A stretch of 64,000 nucleotides of DNA, from NCBI RefSeq assembly GCF_021531975.1, contig NZ_JAFBIY010000003.1:62001-126000 (forward strand), in the 5' to 3' direction. How positions within the stretch are numbered: position 1 is the stretch's first letter; every line of letters starts with the position of its first letter. The notes beneath the pieces were generated by a model. That model searched no databases. It was given only the letters and a program-made list of their open reading frames with translations, and was not told the DNA's origin. Below, piece after piece: positions 1-7,874 of this stretch. The stretch is from Faecalicatena contorta (GTDB lineage Bacteria > Bacillota > Clostridia > Lachnospirales > Lachnospiraceae). Both the position numbers and the translations under genes were made by a program.

Positions 1-1
1 G

Positions 2-358
2 CAGGTGATTGATATTATCGGGCATCCGGATGACGGGCGTTTTCCGGTAGATTATGAGGTGCTTGTAAAGACTGCCAGACGCACAGGGACTTTACTTGAA
101 CTGAATAATTCTTCGCTGAATCCCAGAGGTTTCAGAAAAAATACAAGAGAAAATATGCTTGAAATGCTGAAATGCTGCAAGAAATATGGTGTGTATATTG
201 TTCTGGGAACAGATGCACATGTGGATGTGTCTATTGCGGATTATACGTATGCGAAGGAAGTGCTGGAGGAGGCAGATTTTCCGGAAGAACTAATTGCAAA
301 TAGTTCTCTGGAAAAACTGAAAGCTTTGTTGAAACGTAACAAAAAGAGTGGACTTTAA
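2..358 (+). CDS. PHP-domain hydrolase (C-terminal part, gene enters from the left edge)
   Basis: This is the C-terminal 118 or so residues of a PHP (polymerase and histidinol phosphatase) family metal-dependent hydrolase of the YcdX type. The reading frame is open to the left edge, so the GTG at position 5 is an internal Val codon rather than the start. Visible family motifs are DIIGHPDDGRFP near the left edge, where the His and Asp are expected metal ligands, and VLGTDAHVD, which carries the second Asp-x-His metal site. The fragment also has the typical ELNNSSLNPRG strand. These proteins are probably phosphoesterases, but the substrate cannot be read from sequence. The stop is 57 bases before the next gene, on the same strand, so the two could be co-transcribed. 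Confidence 0.85.
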   Translation, partial: QVIDIIGHPDDGRFPVDYEVLVKTARRTGTLLELNNSSLNPRGFRKNTRENMLEMLKCCKKYGVYIVLGTDAHVDVSIADYTYAKEVLEEADFPEELIANSSLEKLKALLKRNKKSGL

Positions 359-415
359 AATTTTAATGTGTTAAAATATAAAAGTAATGAAGTTTATTAC
401 TAAGGAGATTGGAAT

Positions 416-730
416 ATGAGTAAAAAAATCAGAACAGAGGCAGTTGATTATCTGTTTAGTGCTATACTGAGTTTGAAAGATAAAGAAGAGTGTTATACAT
501 TCTTTGAGGATATCTGTACAATCAATGAGCTGCTTTCATTGTCACAGAGATTTGAAGTTGCGAAGATGTTAAGAGAGAGCAAGACATACCTGGAGATTGC
601 TGAAAAGACAGGCGCATCAACAGCAACGATCAGCCGTGTAAATCGTTCACTTAATTATGGTAATGACGGCTATGATATGGTATTTGAGAGAATCGGCGAT
701 AAGGCCGGTGAAAGTACGGAGGAAGAATAA
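416..730 (+). CDS. YerC/YecD family TrpR-like DNA-binding protein
   Basis: A 104-residue protein whose length and sequence fit the YerC/YecD family, relatives of the Trp repressor. Residues 35-85 hold the helix-turn-helix: the stretch around LSQRFEVAKML leads into SYLEIAEKTGASTATISRV-like helices, where the second is the recognition helix. The C-terminus is acidic and probably disordered. The ATG follows AAGGAG at about 401-406 with ordinary spacing. Family members are cytoplasmic transcription factors of mostly unknown target; ligand-binding residues of TrpR are not evident. It sits between a PHP hydrolase and a terminator, and may be the last gene of that operon. Confidence 0.85.
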   Translation: MSKKIRTEAVDYLFSAILSLKDKEECYTFFEDICTINELLSLSQRFEVAKMLRESKTYLEIAEKTGASTATISRVNRSLNYGNDGYDMVFERIGDKAGESTEEE

Positions 731-735
731 AAAAT

Positions 736-766
736 GGAGAGGAAGCGTCCTCTCCGTTTATTTTTT
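736..766. terminator. Bidirectional intrinsic terminator
   Basis: An 8-bp perfect stem (GGAGAGGA 736-743, TCCTCTCC 748-755) with an AGCG loop is followed by a T-rich run on the plus strand. It is preceded by an A-run that gives a U-tract on the minus strand. It lies between the convergent YerC-like and DUF1836 genes and can end both transcripts. Confidence 0.85.
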
Positions 767-1375
767 CTTATGCTTTTGTGAATGATCCGGTTCCGGCAGG
801 CTGTCAATGAGCTTTTCAATAATCTGCTTCTTTACATAGACATCAAAGCTTAATGAGCAGATGAAAGAAAACAACTGCAGGTAATCGAGGTCTTCTTCCG
901 GTGCATCGGCGAAACTGTCTTTTGCTGCATTGTATGATTTGGTAATATCCTTTTGCAGATAATCAATACGAGATTTCTCCAGTTCACAGATTTCTTCGTA
1001 GACAGAAGTGATATCGAACTCTTCTTCCGTATCGAAATATTTTTCCGTAAGTGGTGCGAGAAGTGTCTCGATATCCTTGATAGAAAGGATATTCTTGAAA
1101 TAATAAATAAATATCATGACAAGGACATGCTCTTTGGAATATTTTTTCTTTATCGGTGGAGGCAGCAGATTGTTCTTGGCATAGTTGTTGATCATGGTTT
1201 TCGTAAGAACTTTATCATTCTCATACCTCTTGGTTGAGCGCATCTGCCTGTCCATAAATGTAGTTACCTGATCCATATATAAATCGATATTCGGAATGTC
1301 TTCCGGCTTCACATAATCAATGGACGAAATCTTTTTTAAAATACTGTTCAGCATGTCTTTTGAATTAATATCCAT
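758..1375 (-). CDS. DUF1836 domain protein, probable MerR-like regulator
   Basis: A 205-residue minus-strand protein matching DUF1836, a Firmicutes family predicted to be winged-helix, MerR-like DNA-binding proteins. Residues 30-85 contain the characteristic DQVTTFMDRQMRSTKR, then VLTKTMINNYAKNNLLPPP, a helix-turn-helix-like segment, and YSKEHVLVMIFIYYFKNILS. The middle and C-terminal parts are helical and acidic, and the last residues are a Lys/His-rich tail. The start ATG at 1375 has AGGTGAAAA just upstream on the minus strand. It is transcribed divergently from pcrA, with its own promoter at 1398-1426. No target is known. Confidence 0.8.
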   Translation of the reverse strand: MDINSKDMLNSILKKISSIDYVKPEDIPNIDLYMDQVTTFMDRQMRSTKRYENDKVLTKTMINNYAKNNLLPPPIKKKYSKEHVLVMIFIYYFKNILSIKDIETLLAPLTEKYFDTEEEFDITSVYEEICELEKSRIDYLQKDITKSYNAAKDSFADAPEEDLDYLQLFSFICSLSFDVYVKKQIIEKLIDSLPEPDHSQKHKKK

Positions 1376-1397
1376 ACTTTTTCACCTCGATACAGGT

Positions 1398-1426
1398 ATT
1401 ATATAGTATTCAAAACTATATGACAA
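1398..1426 (-). promoter_or_regulatory. Sigma-A type promoter for the DUF1836 gene
   Basis: On the minus strand there is TTGTCA (1426-1421), a 17-bp spacer and a perfect TATAAT (1403-1398), ending 22 bases before the start codon. The transcript leader would therefore be only about 15 bases long. Confidence 0.7.
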
Positions 1427-1519
1427 GTAAAAAATAAAGGTTGTTCTTCTTGCATCTTGCGAGTCGGATCGTAAATGTGGTATCTTATATGATAAGCGAA
1501 AATAAGAGAAAGGAAGCAA

Positions 1520-3757
1520 GTGGATTTGAGCATTTATGATACATTGAACGATAAACAGGCGGAGGCGGTATATCACACAGAAGGCCCACTTCTGATCCTG
1601 GCCGGTGCAGGCTCCGGAAAGACTAGAGTTCTGACTCACAGGGTTGCTTATTTAATTGATAAAAAGGGTGTGAATCCATGGAATATCCTGGCGATCACAT
1701 TTACGAATAAGGCAGCAGGCGAGATGCGGGAAAGAGTAGATCAGCTTGTTGGATTTGGCTCTGAGAGTATATGGGTCAGTACATTTCATTCTATGTGTGT
1801 CCGCATTTTGCGCAGACATATCGGATTGCTTGGATATGATACCAATTTTACGATTTATGACACCGACGATCAGAAAACATTGATGAAGGATATCTGTAAG
1901 CTTTTGCAGATCGATACAAAGATATTAAAAGAGCGTTCACTTCTGGGAAGCATTTCACATGCAAAAAACGAGCTGATAAGTCCGGAAGAGTTCCGGATGG
2001 AAGCGGGCGGTGACTACAGTCGTATGAAGGTTGCACAGGTGTATGAGGAATATGAGAAACAGCTTCGTGCGAATAATGCACTGGATTTTGATGATCTGCT
2101 GGTAAAGACGGTGCAGCTTCTAAAGACCCAGGCAGATGTGCTGGAATACTATCAGGAACGTTTCCGTTATATTATGGTGGATGAATATCAGGATACCAAT
2201 ACGGTTCAGTTTGAGCTGATTCGTCTGTTATCTGCCCGTTACCGCAATCTTTGTGTGGTGGGTGATGATGATCAGTCCATTTATAAGTTCCGTGGCGCGA
2301 ATATTAAGAATATCTTGAATTTTGAGCAGGTGTTTGAAGATGCAAAGGTCATTAAACTGGAACAGAACTATCGCTCGACGAGCAATATTTTGAATGCGGC
2401 GAATGCGGTAATACGCAATAACGTTGGAAGAAAAGACAAGACGCTCTGGACAGATAATCAAGAAGGAAATAAGCTGGAATTCCGTCAGTTTGACACGGCG
2501 TATGATGAAGCAGAGTATATTGTAGGGGATATTAGAGCCCATGTTGAACGTGGAGACTGTATGTATAATGACAATGCGGTTCTTTATCGTACGAATGCGC
2601 AGTCACGTATGTTTGAAGAGAAGTTTGTTACCGCGAATATTCCCTATAAGATTGTTGGGGGAATAAACTTCTATGCAAGGCGTGAGATTAAGGATCTGCT
2701 GGCATATCTGAAGACAATTGATAATGGAAAGGATGACCTGGCTGTCCGCAGAATCATCAATGTTCCAAAGAGAGGAATCGGCCTTACCAGTATCAATCGT
2801 GTGCAGGAATATGCAGCGGCGCGCGAGATTGGATTCTATGATGCACTTAGAGGGGCGGATCTGATTCCGGATATTGGACGCGGAGTCGGTAAACTGGAAT
2901 CTTTTGTGGCGCTGATCGAGCATTTTAAGGCTGATGCGGCCGATCTGACATTATCGGCTCTAATGCAGGAAGTAATCGAAGAGACTGGCTATATCGAAAG
3001 TCTGCAGGCAGAGGATGCAGAAGAAGCAAAGGCACGTATGGAAAATATTGACGAATTATTAAGTAAGATTGCTGCTTACGAAGAAAGCTGTGAAGACAGA
3101 GACGAACCTGTGACACTCAGCGGATTTCTGGAGGAAGTGGCACTTGTGGCGGATATTGACAGTCTGGATGAAAGTAATGATTATGTTGTCCTTATGACAC
3201 TTCACAGCGCAAAGGGACTGGAGTTCCCACGGGTATATCTGGCAGGTATGGAGGATGGTATTTTCCCAAGTTATATGACGATAACTGCGGATGACCCGGA
3301 AGAAGTGGAGGAAGAGAGAAGGCTTTGTTACGTAGGCATTACCCGTGCCGAAGAGGAACTGACTCTGACATGTGCGAGAAGGCGAATGGTGCGCGGCGAG
3401 ACGCAGTATAATAAGATGTCACGTTTCCTCAAAGAAATACCCCGGGAGCTTCTTTCTACCGGTGCAGTATTTGAAAAGGCAGAGAATACACCAAAACCGC
3501 AGAATACATATATGCAGGCAAGACAGACATTTAAGACCAGGGCATTTGCTCCTGCAAAGCCGGCGAGACAGTTTGGCAAACCGGCAGGTGACGGTCCGGG
3601 CTATGGTGTGGGTGACAGAGTACGGCATATGAAATTTGGTGAGGGAACTGTGACAGCAATTGTAGAAGGCGGTCGTGACTATGAGGTAACAGTTGACTTT
3701 GACAGTGCCGGAACGAAAAAGATGTTTGCTACATTTGCAAGACTTGAAAAACTGTAA
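1520..3757 (+). CDS. pcrA: ATP-dependent DNA helicase PcrA (UvrD/Rep family)
   Basis: A 745-residue SF1A helicase, the usual PcrA length, that unwinds DNA 3'-5' in repair and rolling-circle replication and strips RecA. Visible motifs in order are the Q-motif LNDKQAEAV, Walker A GAGSGKT (29-35), motif Ia ITFTNKAAGEM, Walker B DEYQD (about 221-225), GDDDQSIYKFRGA, QNYRST, TLHSAKGLEFP and the YVGITRAEEEL motif VI. A basic, Pro/Ala-rich linker and a short C-terminal Tudor-like segment (VGDRVRHMKFGEGTVTAI) follow, as in other PcrA proteins. The start is a GTG at 1520 with AGAAAGGAAG just upstream. It is intact, with no obvious operon partner, and is divergent from the DUF1836 gene. Confidence 0.95.
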   Translation: MDLSIYDTLNDKQAEAVYHTEGPLLILAGAGSGKTRVLTHRVAYLIDKKGVNPWNILAITFTNKAAGEMRERVDQLVGFGSESIWVSTFHSMCVRILRRHIGLLGYDTNFTIYDTDDQKTLMKDICKLLQIDTKILKERSLLGSISHAKNELISPEEFRMEAGGDYSRMKVAQVYEEYEKQLRANNALDFDDLLVKTVQLLKTQADVLEYYQERFRYIMVDEYQDTNTVQFELIRLLSARYRNLCVVGDDDQSIYKFRGANIKNILNFEQVFEDAKVIKLEQNYRSTSNILNAANAVIRNNVGRKDKTLWTDNQEGNKLEFRQFDTAYDEAEYIVGDIRAHVERGDCMYNDNAVLYRTNAQSRMFEEKFVTANIPYKIVGGINFYARREIKDLLAYLKTIDNGKDDLAVRRIINVPKRGIGLTSINRVQEYAAAREIGFYDALRGADLIPDIGRGVGKLESFVALIEHFKADAADLTLSALMQEVIEETGYIESLQAEDAEEAKARMENIDELLSKIAAYEESCEDRDEPVTLSGFLEEVALVADIDSLDESNDYVVLMTLHSAKGLEFPRVYLAGMEDGIFPSYMTITADDPEEVEEERRLCYVGITRAEEELTLTCARRRMVRGETQYNKMSRFLKEIPRELLSTGAVFEKAENTPKPQNTYMQARQTFKTRAFAPAKPARQFGKPAGDGPGYGVGDRVRHMKFGEGTVTAIVEGGRDYEVTVDFDSAGTKKMFATFARLEKL

Positions 3758-3882
3758 AAGCCGATGCAGTAAGATGCATAAAAAATGTGTAATTTGAAAT
3801 AAATGTATAGTAATCTGCGTTTTAAGATGTTATAATAATTATATATTGAATTTGCCGGAGGCAAAAGAAAGGACGTGGGAGC

Positions 3883-4125
3883 ATGAGTAAGGTAGAGGAT
3901 ATTATTGCAGCTACAAGATTAAGTGAACTGGTAAATAGAAAAGAAGAGGATAAGCAGTGCAAGACTGTTCTTTGGATACTGGCTGTTGTAGGTGCTGTAG
4001 CAGCAGTGGCAGCAATCGCTTATGCCGTATATTGTTTCTTTACACCAGATTATCTGGAAGACTTTGATGAGGACTTTGAAGACGATTTTGATGATGATTT
4101 CTTCAATGATGAGGACCAGGTATAA
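3883..4125 (+). CDS. Small single-pass membrane protein with acidic tail
   Basis: An 80-residue protein with a short cytoplasmic-looking N-terminus (VEDIIAATRLSELVNRK), one hydrophobic Val/Ala-rich helix at about residues 28-52, and a C-terminal tail made almost entirely of Asp, Glu and Phe. The strong acidic bias suggests a tail that binds cations or basic partners, which is only inference. A TATAAT sits at 3831-3836 and AAGGACGTGGGAG is upstream of the ATG. I do not recognise a named family beyond small Lachnospiraceae membrane proteins. It stands alone between pcrA and rlmD, followed by a terminator. Confidence 0.75.
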   Translation: MSKVEDIIAATRLSELVNRKEEDKQCKTVLWILAVVGAVAAVAAIAYAVYCFFTPDYLEDFDEDFEDDFDDDFFNDEDQV

Positions 4126-4151
4126 GGTAAGACTGTAGTAATAAAAGAGAG

Positions 4152-4203
4152 AAAAAGCAGGTGAGACGTCTGTTGAAGGAAGGCATCTTTCCTGCTTTTT
4201 TAT
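4152..4203 (+). terminator. Intrinsic terminator
   Basis: A 10-bp stem, AAAAAGCAGG (4152-4161) with CCTGCTTTTT (4191-4200), encloses a loop that has a smaller internal hairpin, and ends in a T-run. It separates the small membrane protein gene from rlmD. Confidence 0.75.
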
Positions 4204-4229
4204 GTAAATGAGAAAGGGTTTTTGGTGCA

Positions 4230-5609
4230 ATGAAAAAAGGGCAGATTTGTGAAGGGATTATAGAGAGAGTTGATTTTCCGAATAAAGGAAGGGTGTTGAT
4301 ACCGGAAGAGGACAGATATGTTACGGTGAAGAATGGTGTGCCGGAGCAGAAAGTAAGCATTTCAATCAACAAAGTTCGTAAGGATAAGGCAGAAGGAAGA
4401 ATCCTTGAGGTACTTGAACCTGCTCCGACAGAGATTGCGCCTTCCTGCCCACATTTTGGCGAATGTGGTGGCTGTACGTATCAGAACCTGCCATATGAAG
4501 AGCAGGTAAAGATGAAGGAAGCACAGATCAAGGCGATGATGGATGAAGCCGTGCAGGGAGATTATGTCTGGGAAGGTGTGAAGCCGAGCCCGGTGCATTT
4601 CGCATACCGTAACAAAATGGAGTTCTCCTTCGGTGATGAGTATAAAGAGGGGCCATTGGCTCTTGGTATGCATAAACGTGGAAGCTTCCATGATATCGTA
4701 CCGGTGCCGGAATGTCAGATCGTAGATGAGGACTATCGGAAGATTCTGACCTGTACACTGGAATATGCCAGGGGAACAGGTCTTCCGTATTATCATAAAA
4801 TGAGACACACCGGATATTTTCGTCATCTGCTTGTAAGAAAAGCGGTAAAAACAAAAGAAATACTGCTCGATCTAGTGACAACAACAGAATGCGATTTTGA
4901 GGCGGATTTTGGCGGGAAGAAATGGGCAGAACAGCTGCTTTCCCTTCCCCTTGATGGAAAGATTGCCGGAATTCTCCATACAAAGAATGACAGTCTGGCA
5001 GATGTAGTAAAGGATGAAGGTACAGATATTTTATACGGACAGAATTATTTTTATGAAGAACTTCTCGGATTGAAGTTTAAGATAACGCCGTTTTCCTTCT
5101 TCCAGACAAATTCTCTTGGAGCGGAAGTGTTGTATGAGACTGCCAGAGAGTATATCGGAGAGACGAAAGACAAGGTAATCTTCGACCTGTACAGTGGTAC
5201 CGGAACCATTGCGCAGATTCTTGCTCCGGTTGCAAAGAAGGTCGTAGGCGTGGAGATTGTGGAAGAAGCAGTTGAAGCTGCAAAAGAAAATGCCCTGCTC
5301 AACGGACTGGATAACTGTACCTTCTGGGCTGGGGATGTACTTAAGGTCATTGATGAGCTGGGTGAAGTGCCGGATCTTATCATGCTGGATCCTCCGCGGG
5401 ATGGTGTGAACCCGAAGGCGCTTCTTAAAATCCTGCAGTTTGGCGTAGAGAAGATGGTGTATATCGCATGTAAGCCGACCAGTCTCGCAAGGGATCTGGA
5501 GATGATACAGGGACGCGGGTATAAAGTGGAGAGGATTGCGTGTGTAGACCTTTTCCCGGGGACTTATCATGTGGAGACGGTCTGCTTGATGTCTAGGAAA
5601 GAGAAATAA
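4230..5609 (+). CDS. rlmD: 23S rRNA (uracil-5-)-methyltransferase, RlmD/RumA family
   Basis: A 459-residue SAM-dependent RNA m5U methyltransferase. Residues 1-62 form a TRAM-like RNA-binding domain. Cys73, Cys79 and Cys82 (CPHFGECGGC) plus a later Cys in VPECQ fit the Fe-S cluster site of the RumA branch. The SAM fold follows, with DLYSGTGT at about 322-329, and then LDPPRDG. The catalytic nucleophile is Cys414 in YIACKPTSLARD, where most members have SCNP. In Firmicutes this branch includes enzymes for U747/U1939 of 23S rRNA; the exact target is not decided here. The start ATG at 4230 has AAAGGG at 4213-4218 upstream. It is the last core gene before an accessory island. Confidence 0.9.
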   Translation: MKKGQICEGIIERVDFPNKGRVLIPEEDRYVTVKNGVPEQKVSISINKVRKDKAEGRILEVLEPAPTEIAPSCPHFGECGGCTYQNLPYEEQVKMKEAQIKAMMDEAVQGDYVWEGVKPSPVHFAYRNKMEFSFGDEYKEGPLALGMHKRGSFHDIVPVPECQIVDEDYRKILTCTLEYARGTGLPYYHKMRHTGYFRHLLVRKAVKTKEILLDLVTTTECDFEADFGGKKWAEQLLSLPLDGKIAGILHTKNDSLADVVKDEGTDILYGQNYFYEELLGLKFKITPFSFFQTNSLGAEVLYETAREYIGETKDKVIFDLYSGTGTIAQILAPVAKKVVGVEIVEEAVEAAKENALLNGLDNCTFWAGDVLKVIDELGEVPDLIMLDPPRDGVNPKALLKILQFGVEKMVYIACKPTSLARDLEMIQGRGYKVERIACVDLFPGTYHVETVCLMSRKEK

Positions 5610-5720
5610 ATAGCGAAAAGTAGCGTATTTACGGGCTTTTTTGAGATTAGGCAATAGCTCATGAAAGTCCGTAATTCTTATATTGAAACATATCTACTGT
5701 AAAAACGGTCAGAGGGTTTA

Positions 5721-5865
5721 GGCTGTGGATTAGATGTCGTGGGTTGTGGCACTAGGATAGATGTTATCTAGGGTGCAAACTCAATTTGAGTGAGTGATTT
5801 AGATATTGTCTAATCCGGCAACTCGACTGTGGGAAATATAGCAGGCAGTGGATTAGATGTTATGG
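5721..5865 (+). repeat. GGATTAGATGT repeats in the rlmD-downstream intergenic region
   Basis: Two 22-base direct repeats, at 5721-5742 and 5844-5865, differ at three positions and share GTGGATTAGATGT. Between them lie an imperfect inverted repeat around CTAGGATA/TATCTAGG (5751-5771) and an inverted copy of the core (TCTAATCC, 5809-5816). The whole 270-base gap between rlmD and the nuclease gene lacks a convincing ORF. It could be an insertion junction, a regulatory region or a small structured RNA. Confidence 0.6.
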
Positions 5866-5879
5866 AAGGAGAAGCGAAA

Positions 5880-6443
5880 GTGGAAAAAACAATAAAACCT
5901 ATCGAGACAAAACACAATGGTTTCAGATTTAGAAGTCGCTTGGAAGCTCGTTGGGCTGTTTTCTTCGATATGATTGGTTTGAAATATGAATACGAAGTTG
6001 AAGGGTTTGAGATGAATGGTATTCGTTATCTCCCAGACTTCTATATTCCAAGCCTTGACAGATGGTTTGAAATCAAAGCTAAGCCATTAAGTGAGTATGA
6101 AATGAAAAAGTGCGAGGAATTCTGCTTTAACAAAGACAATGAAAATATCAAATTCTCGGTCTTGGTGGGTTCTCCAGAAGCTGTGAAAATAGATGTGTTT
6201 GCCGGTATTATGGAGTATGTATGGGAATGGCCATCAGAGAAATATCCTGAGAATGTTAGATTTCTTGCTCCAGAAGAGTTGTCAGAAAAAGAATATTATT
6301 CGCGCTTTATACGTGGACTGTGGGTTGTCCCTGATGTGACAGAAGAAGAACTAGCTACAGCAGCAACTGCTGCACGTGAAGCAAGATTTGAATTTGGAGA
6401 GAAGCCAGTAACCCCAAAAGAAAATAGCAAAGAGGATGAATAA
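5880..6443 (+). CDS. PD-(D/E)XK-like nuclease family protein
   Basis: A protein of 187 residues if the GTG at 5880 is used. This start is preferred because AAGGAG (5866-5871) lies 8 bases upstream, while the longer frame from 5829 runs through a repeat. The N-terminal part shows FRSRLEARWAVFFD, then YEYEVEGF, YLPDFYIP, RWFEIKAK, the layout E...PD...ExK of a minimal PD-(D/E)XK nuclease fold. Similar small proteins occur in phages and mobile elements. The C-terminal half has no recognised domain. The next gene begins 2 bases after the stop, so the two form an operon. Catalytic activity is inferred from motif order only. Confidence 0.65.
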   Translation: MEKTIKPIETKHNGFRFRSRLEARWAVFFDMIGLKYEYEVEGFEMNGIRYLPDFYIPSLDRWFEIKAKPLSEYEMKKCEEFCFNKDNENIKFSVLVGSPEAVKIDVFAGIMEYVWEWPSEKYPENVRFLAPEELSEKEYYSRFIRGLWVVPDVTEEELATAATAAREARFEFGEKPVTPKENSKEDE

Positions 6444-6445
6444 AT

Positions 6446-7174
6446 ATGAAGAACGACAAAATAAGCGTGAAGAGGTTTGGACAAGACCAACTTCAAAAGA
6501 AAAAGAAAAAATGGATTAAGCCTGTAGTTATAGGCTTGGTTTTGACTGTCATTTTTGCCTTTTTAACATTAAAGGGTGAAGATTTAATTCGTTCAAACAT
6601 AGTAAAGCTATCAGTTGATAACGATGCCAATGCAACATGGATAGGTTCTTTAGCATCATATTGGGGAGGAATCCTAGGAGGTATCTTTTCAGGTGTGATT
6701 GCTATCTTCGGCGTGTTTTATACAATACAATTTACAAGAGAAGCTGATAGAAACAAAGAAAGACAAAGTATTCAACCGTTTTTAAATGTAAAGATTGTTG
6801 CACCGCCATCTGGAGTTGCTGTTAAGCAGTTTAAAATTGCGGATGAACCTAAATATGTGGATGGAAAAGCGGAACAATCGTTTTATCCTATTTATTTATC
6901 GATTACTAATATAGGGAATGGATTTGCAAATACTTTGACTTTTGGGACTGGAGAAAATTTGACGGGTCTTAGCTACAAAGAGGTATTTACAATTAATGAA
7001 ACAAAGGTAGTAAAACTAGATGTTCAAACGTATAAAATGAGTAAAGGAGTAAGTTTCTTTATTTGGTTTGCAGATAGCATGACTAACGAATATATCCAAT
7101 ATTATGAACTTAAACGCGACTCATCTGGCACAGGTTATGATTTAGATGTTGGATATCCCAACTTAATAGAATAA
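6446..7174 (+). CDS. Hypothetical two-helix membrane protein
   Basis: A 242-residue protein with a basic N-terminus followed by a transmembrane helix at about 24-45. A second, Gly-rich hydrophobic helix lies at about 66-93 (WGGILGGIFSGVIAIFGVFYT), followed by FTREADRNKERQSIQPFL, which looks like a short coiled segment. The remaining C-terminal 140 residues look beta-rich and may be a single soluble domain. No family is recognised with confidence; proteins with this architecture are widespread near phage and defence genes. GAGGATG provides the ribosome binding site inside the end of the nuclease gene. Its codon use is AT-richer than rlmD or pcrA, in keeping with foreign origin. Confidence 0.7.
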   Translation: MKNDKISVKRFGQDQLQKKKKKWIKPVVIGLVLTVIFAFLTLKGEDLIRSNIVKLSVDNDANATWIGSLASYWGGILGGIFSGVIAIFGVFYTIQFTREADRNKERQSIQPFLNVKIVAPPSGVAVKQFKIADEPKYVDGKAEQSFYPIYLSITNIGNGFANTLTFGTGENLTGLSYKEVFTINETKVVKLDVQTYKMSKGVSFFIWFADSMTNEYIQYYELKRDSSGTGYDLDVGYPNLIE

Positions 7175-7210
7175 AAAACAACCCTCTCAACCATCATGGC
7201 TGGGAGGGTT
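7172..7210 (-). terminator. Hairpin, probable terminator of the recombinase remnant
   Basis: AACCCTC (7180-7186) pairs with GAGGGTT (7204-7210), with partial extension inside. The minus-strand product ends in GTTTTTT, so it best fits a terminator for the leftward recombinase fragment. On the plus strand no T-run follows, although it may still block read-through from the membrane protein gene. Confidence 0.55.
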
Positions 7211-7224
7211 TCGTGCGTCTATGC

Positions 7225-7540
7225 TTATCTTTCAACATCGACCTTGAGCCCGGATTTCAATTCAACCGTGCAATGGTCGTCCCATATTGTGATTTGCTTC
7301 AGCCAGCGTTTTACAAGTGCTTCATCAAACACTGTAAGGTCGGAAGACTGGTCTTTGATGAAATCCTGTAATTCTGTGATTCGCTGTAGCTGTTCATCAC
7401 GTTGTACTGTGTCCATTGAAGCTTGCTGGCGCTTTTCTCTGAGTGCAAAATCTGGTCGGCAATCTCGTCGTAGTCTTCTTTGTTGTTGGCCTTTTTAACG
7501 AGTTCTTGCTGAAGTTCCATAAGCTTCTCATAATAGACAC
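7225..7540 (-). pseudogene. Serine recombinase C-terminal fragment, frameshifted
   Basis: The minus strand encodes the last 100 or so residues of a large serine recombinase of the kind found in Firmicutes transposons. One frame gives KLMELQQELVKKANNK and YDEIADQI, the adjoining frame gives ALREKRQQ, RITELQDFIKDQ and then TVFDEALVKRWLKQITIW. The family reads these continuously, so a frameshift near 7445 is needed. All catalytic and DNA-binding parts are missing, as the homology stops near 7525-7540 at the border with a GGDEF fragment. It is a dead remnant of a mobile element that once occupied this island. Confidence 0.8.
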
Positions 7541-7545
7541 AACTT

Positions 7546-7785
7546 CCTTATGGTCATGTAATGGGAGACCAGTGTCTGGAAGCAGTAGCTGACTGTATCA
7601 AAACTGCATATTCGAAAGATGGCTTCTGTTATCGAATTGGCGGAGATGAGTTTTGCGTTTTGTTAGATGCAAATGCAAATAAAGAAGAGTGCCATAGAAG
7701 ACTGATAGAGGAGTTGGATAACAGCAGAAAAATGATGCACATCCTTTCAAAGAGATCAGTTTTAAAGCATTGTTTTTATTTTTAA
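7546..7785 (+). pseudogene. GGDEF (diguanylate cyclase) domain fragment
   Basis: A short stretch reading YGHVMGDQCLEAVADCI, then CYRIGGDEFCVLLD, is the catalytic half of a GGDEF domain, including the GGDEF signature itself. The N-terminal half is absent because the recombinase remnant abuts it, and the frame runs off into unrelated sequence after RKMMH near 7740. There is no start codon with a ribosome binding site for a functional product. It is best read as debris of a c-di-GMP synthase gene disrupted by insertion and deletion. Confidence 0.8.
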
Positions 7786-7798
7786 ATGATGTTATAAT
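7770..7798 (+). promoter_or_regulatory. Promoter of the TetR/TPR/giant adhesin operon
   Basis: TTGTTT (7770-7775), 17-bp spacer and TATAAT (7793-7798), with a second TATAAT at 7801-7806. Downstream, between promoter and start, is CGAACGATCGGA (7812-7823) around a CGATCG palindrome that could be part of a TetR operator, though the dyad is imperfect. Confidence 0.55.
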
Positions 7799-7874
7799 GT
7801 TATAATAAAATCGAACGATCGGATAATAAATTGAATATCAATAGATACAAAAATAATAATGAGGAGGGATTTCC

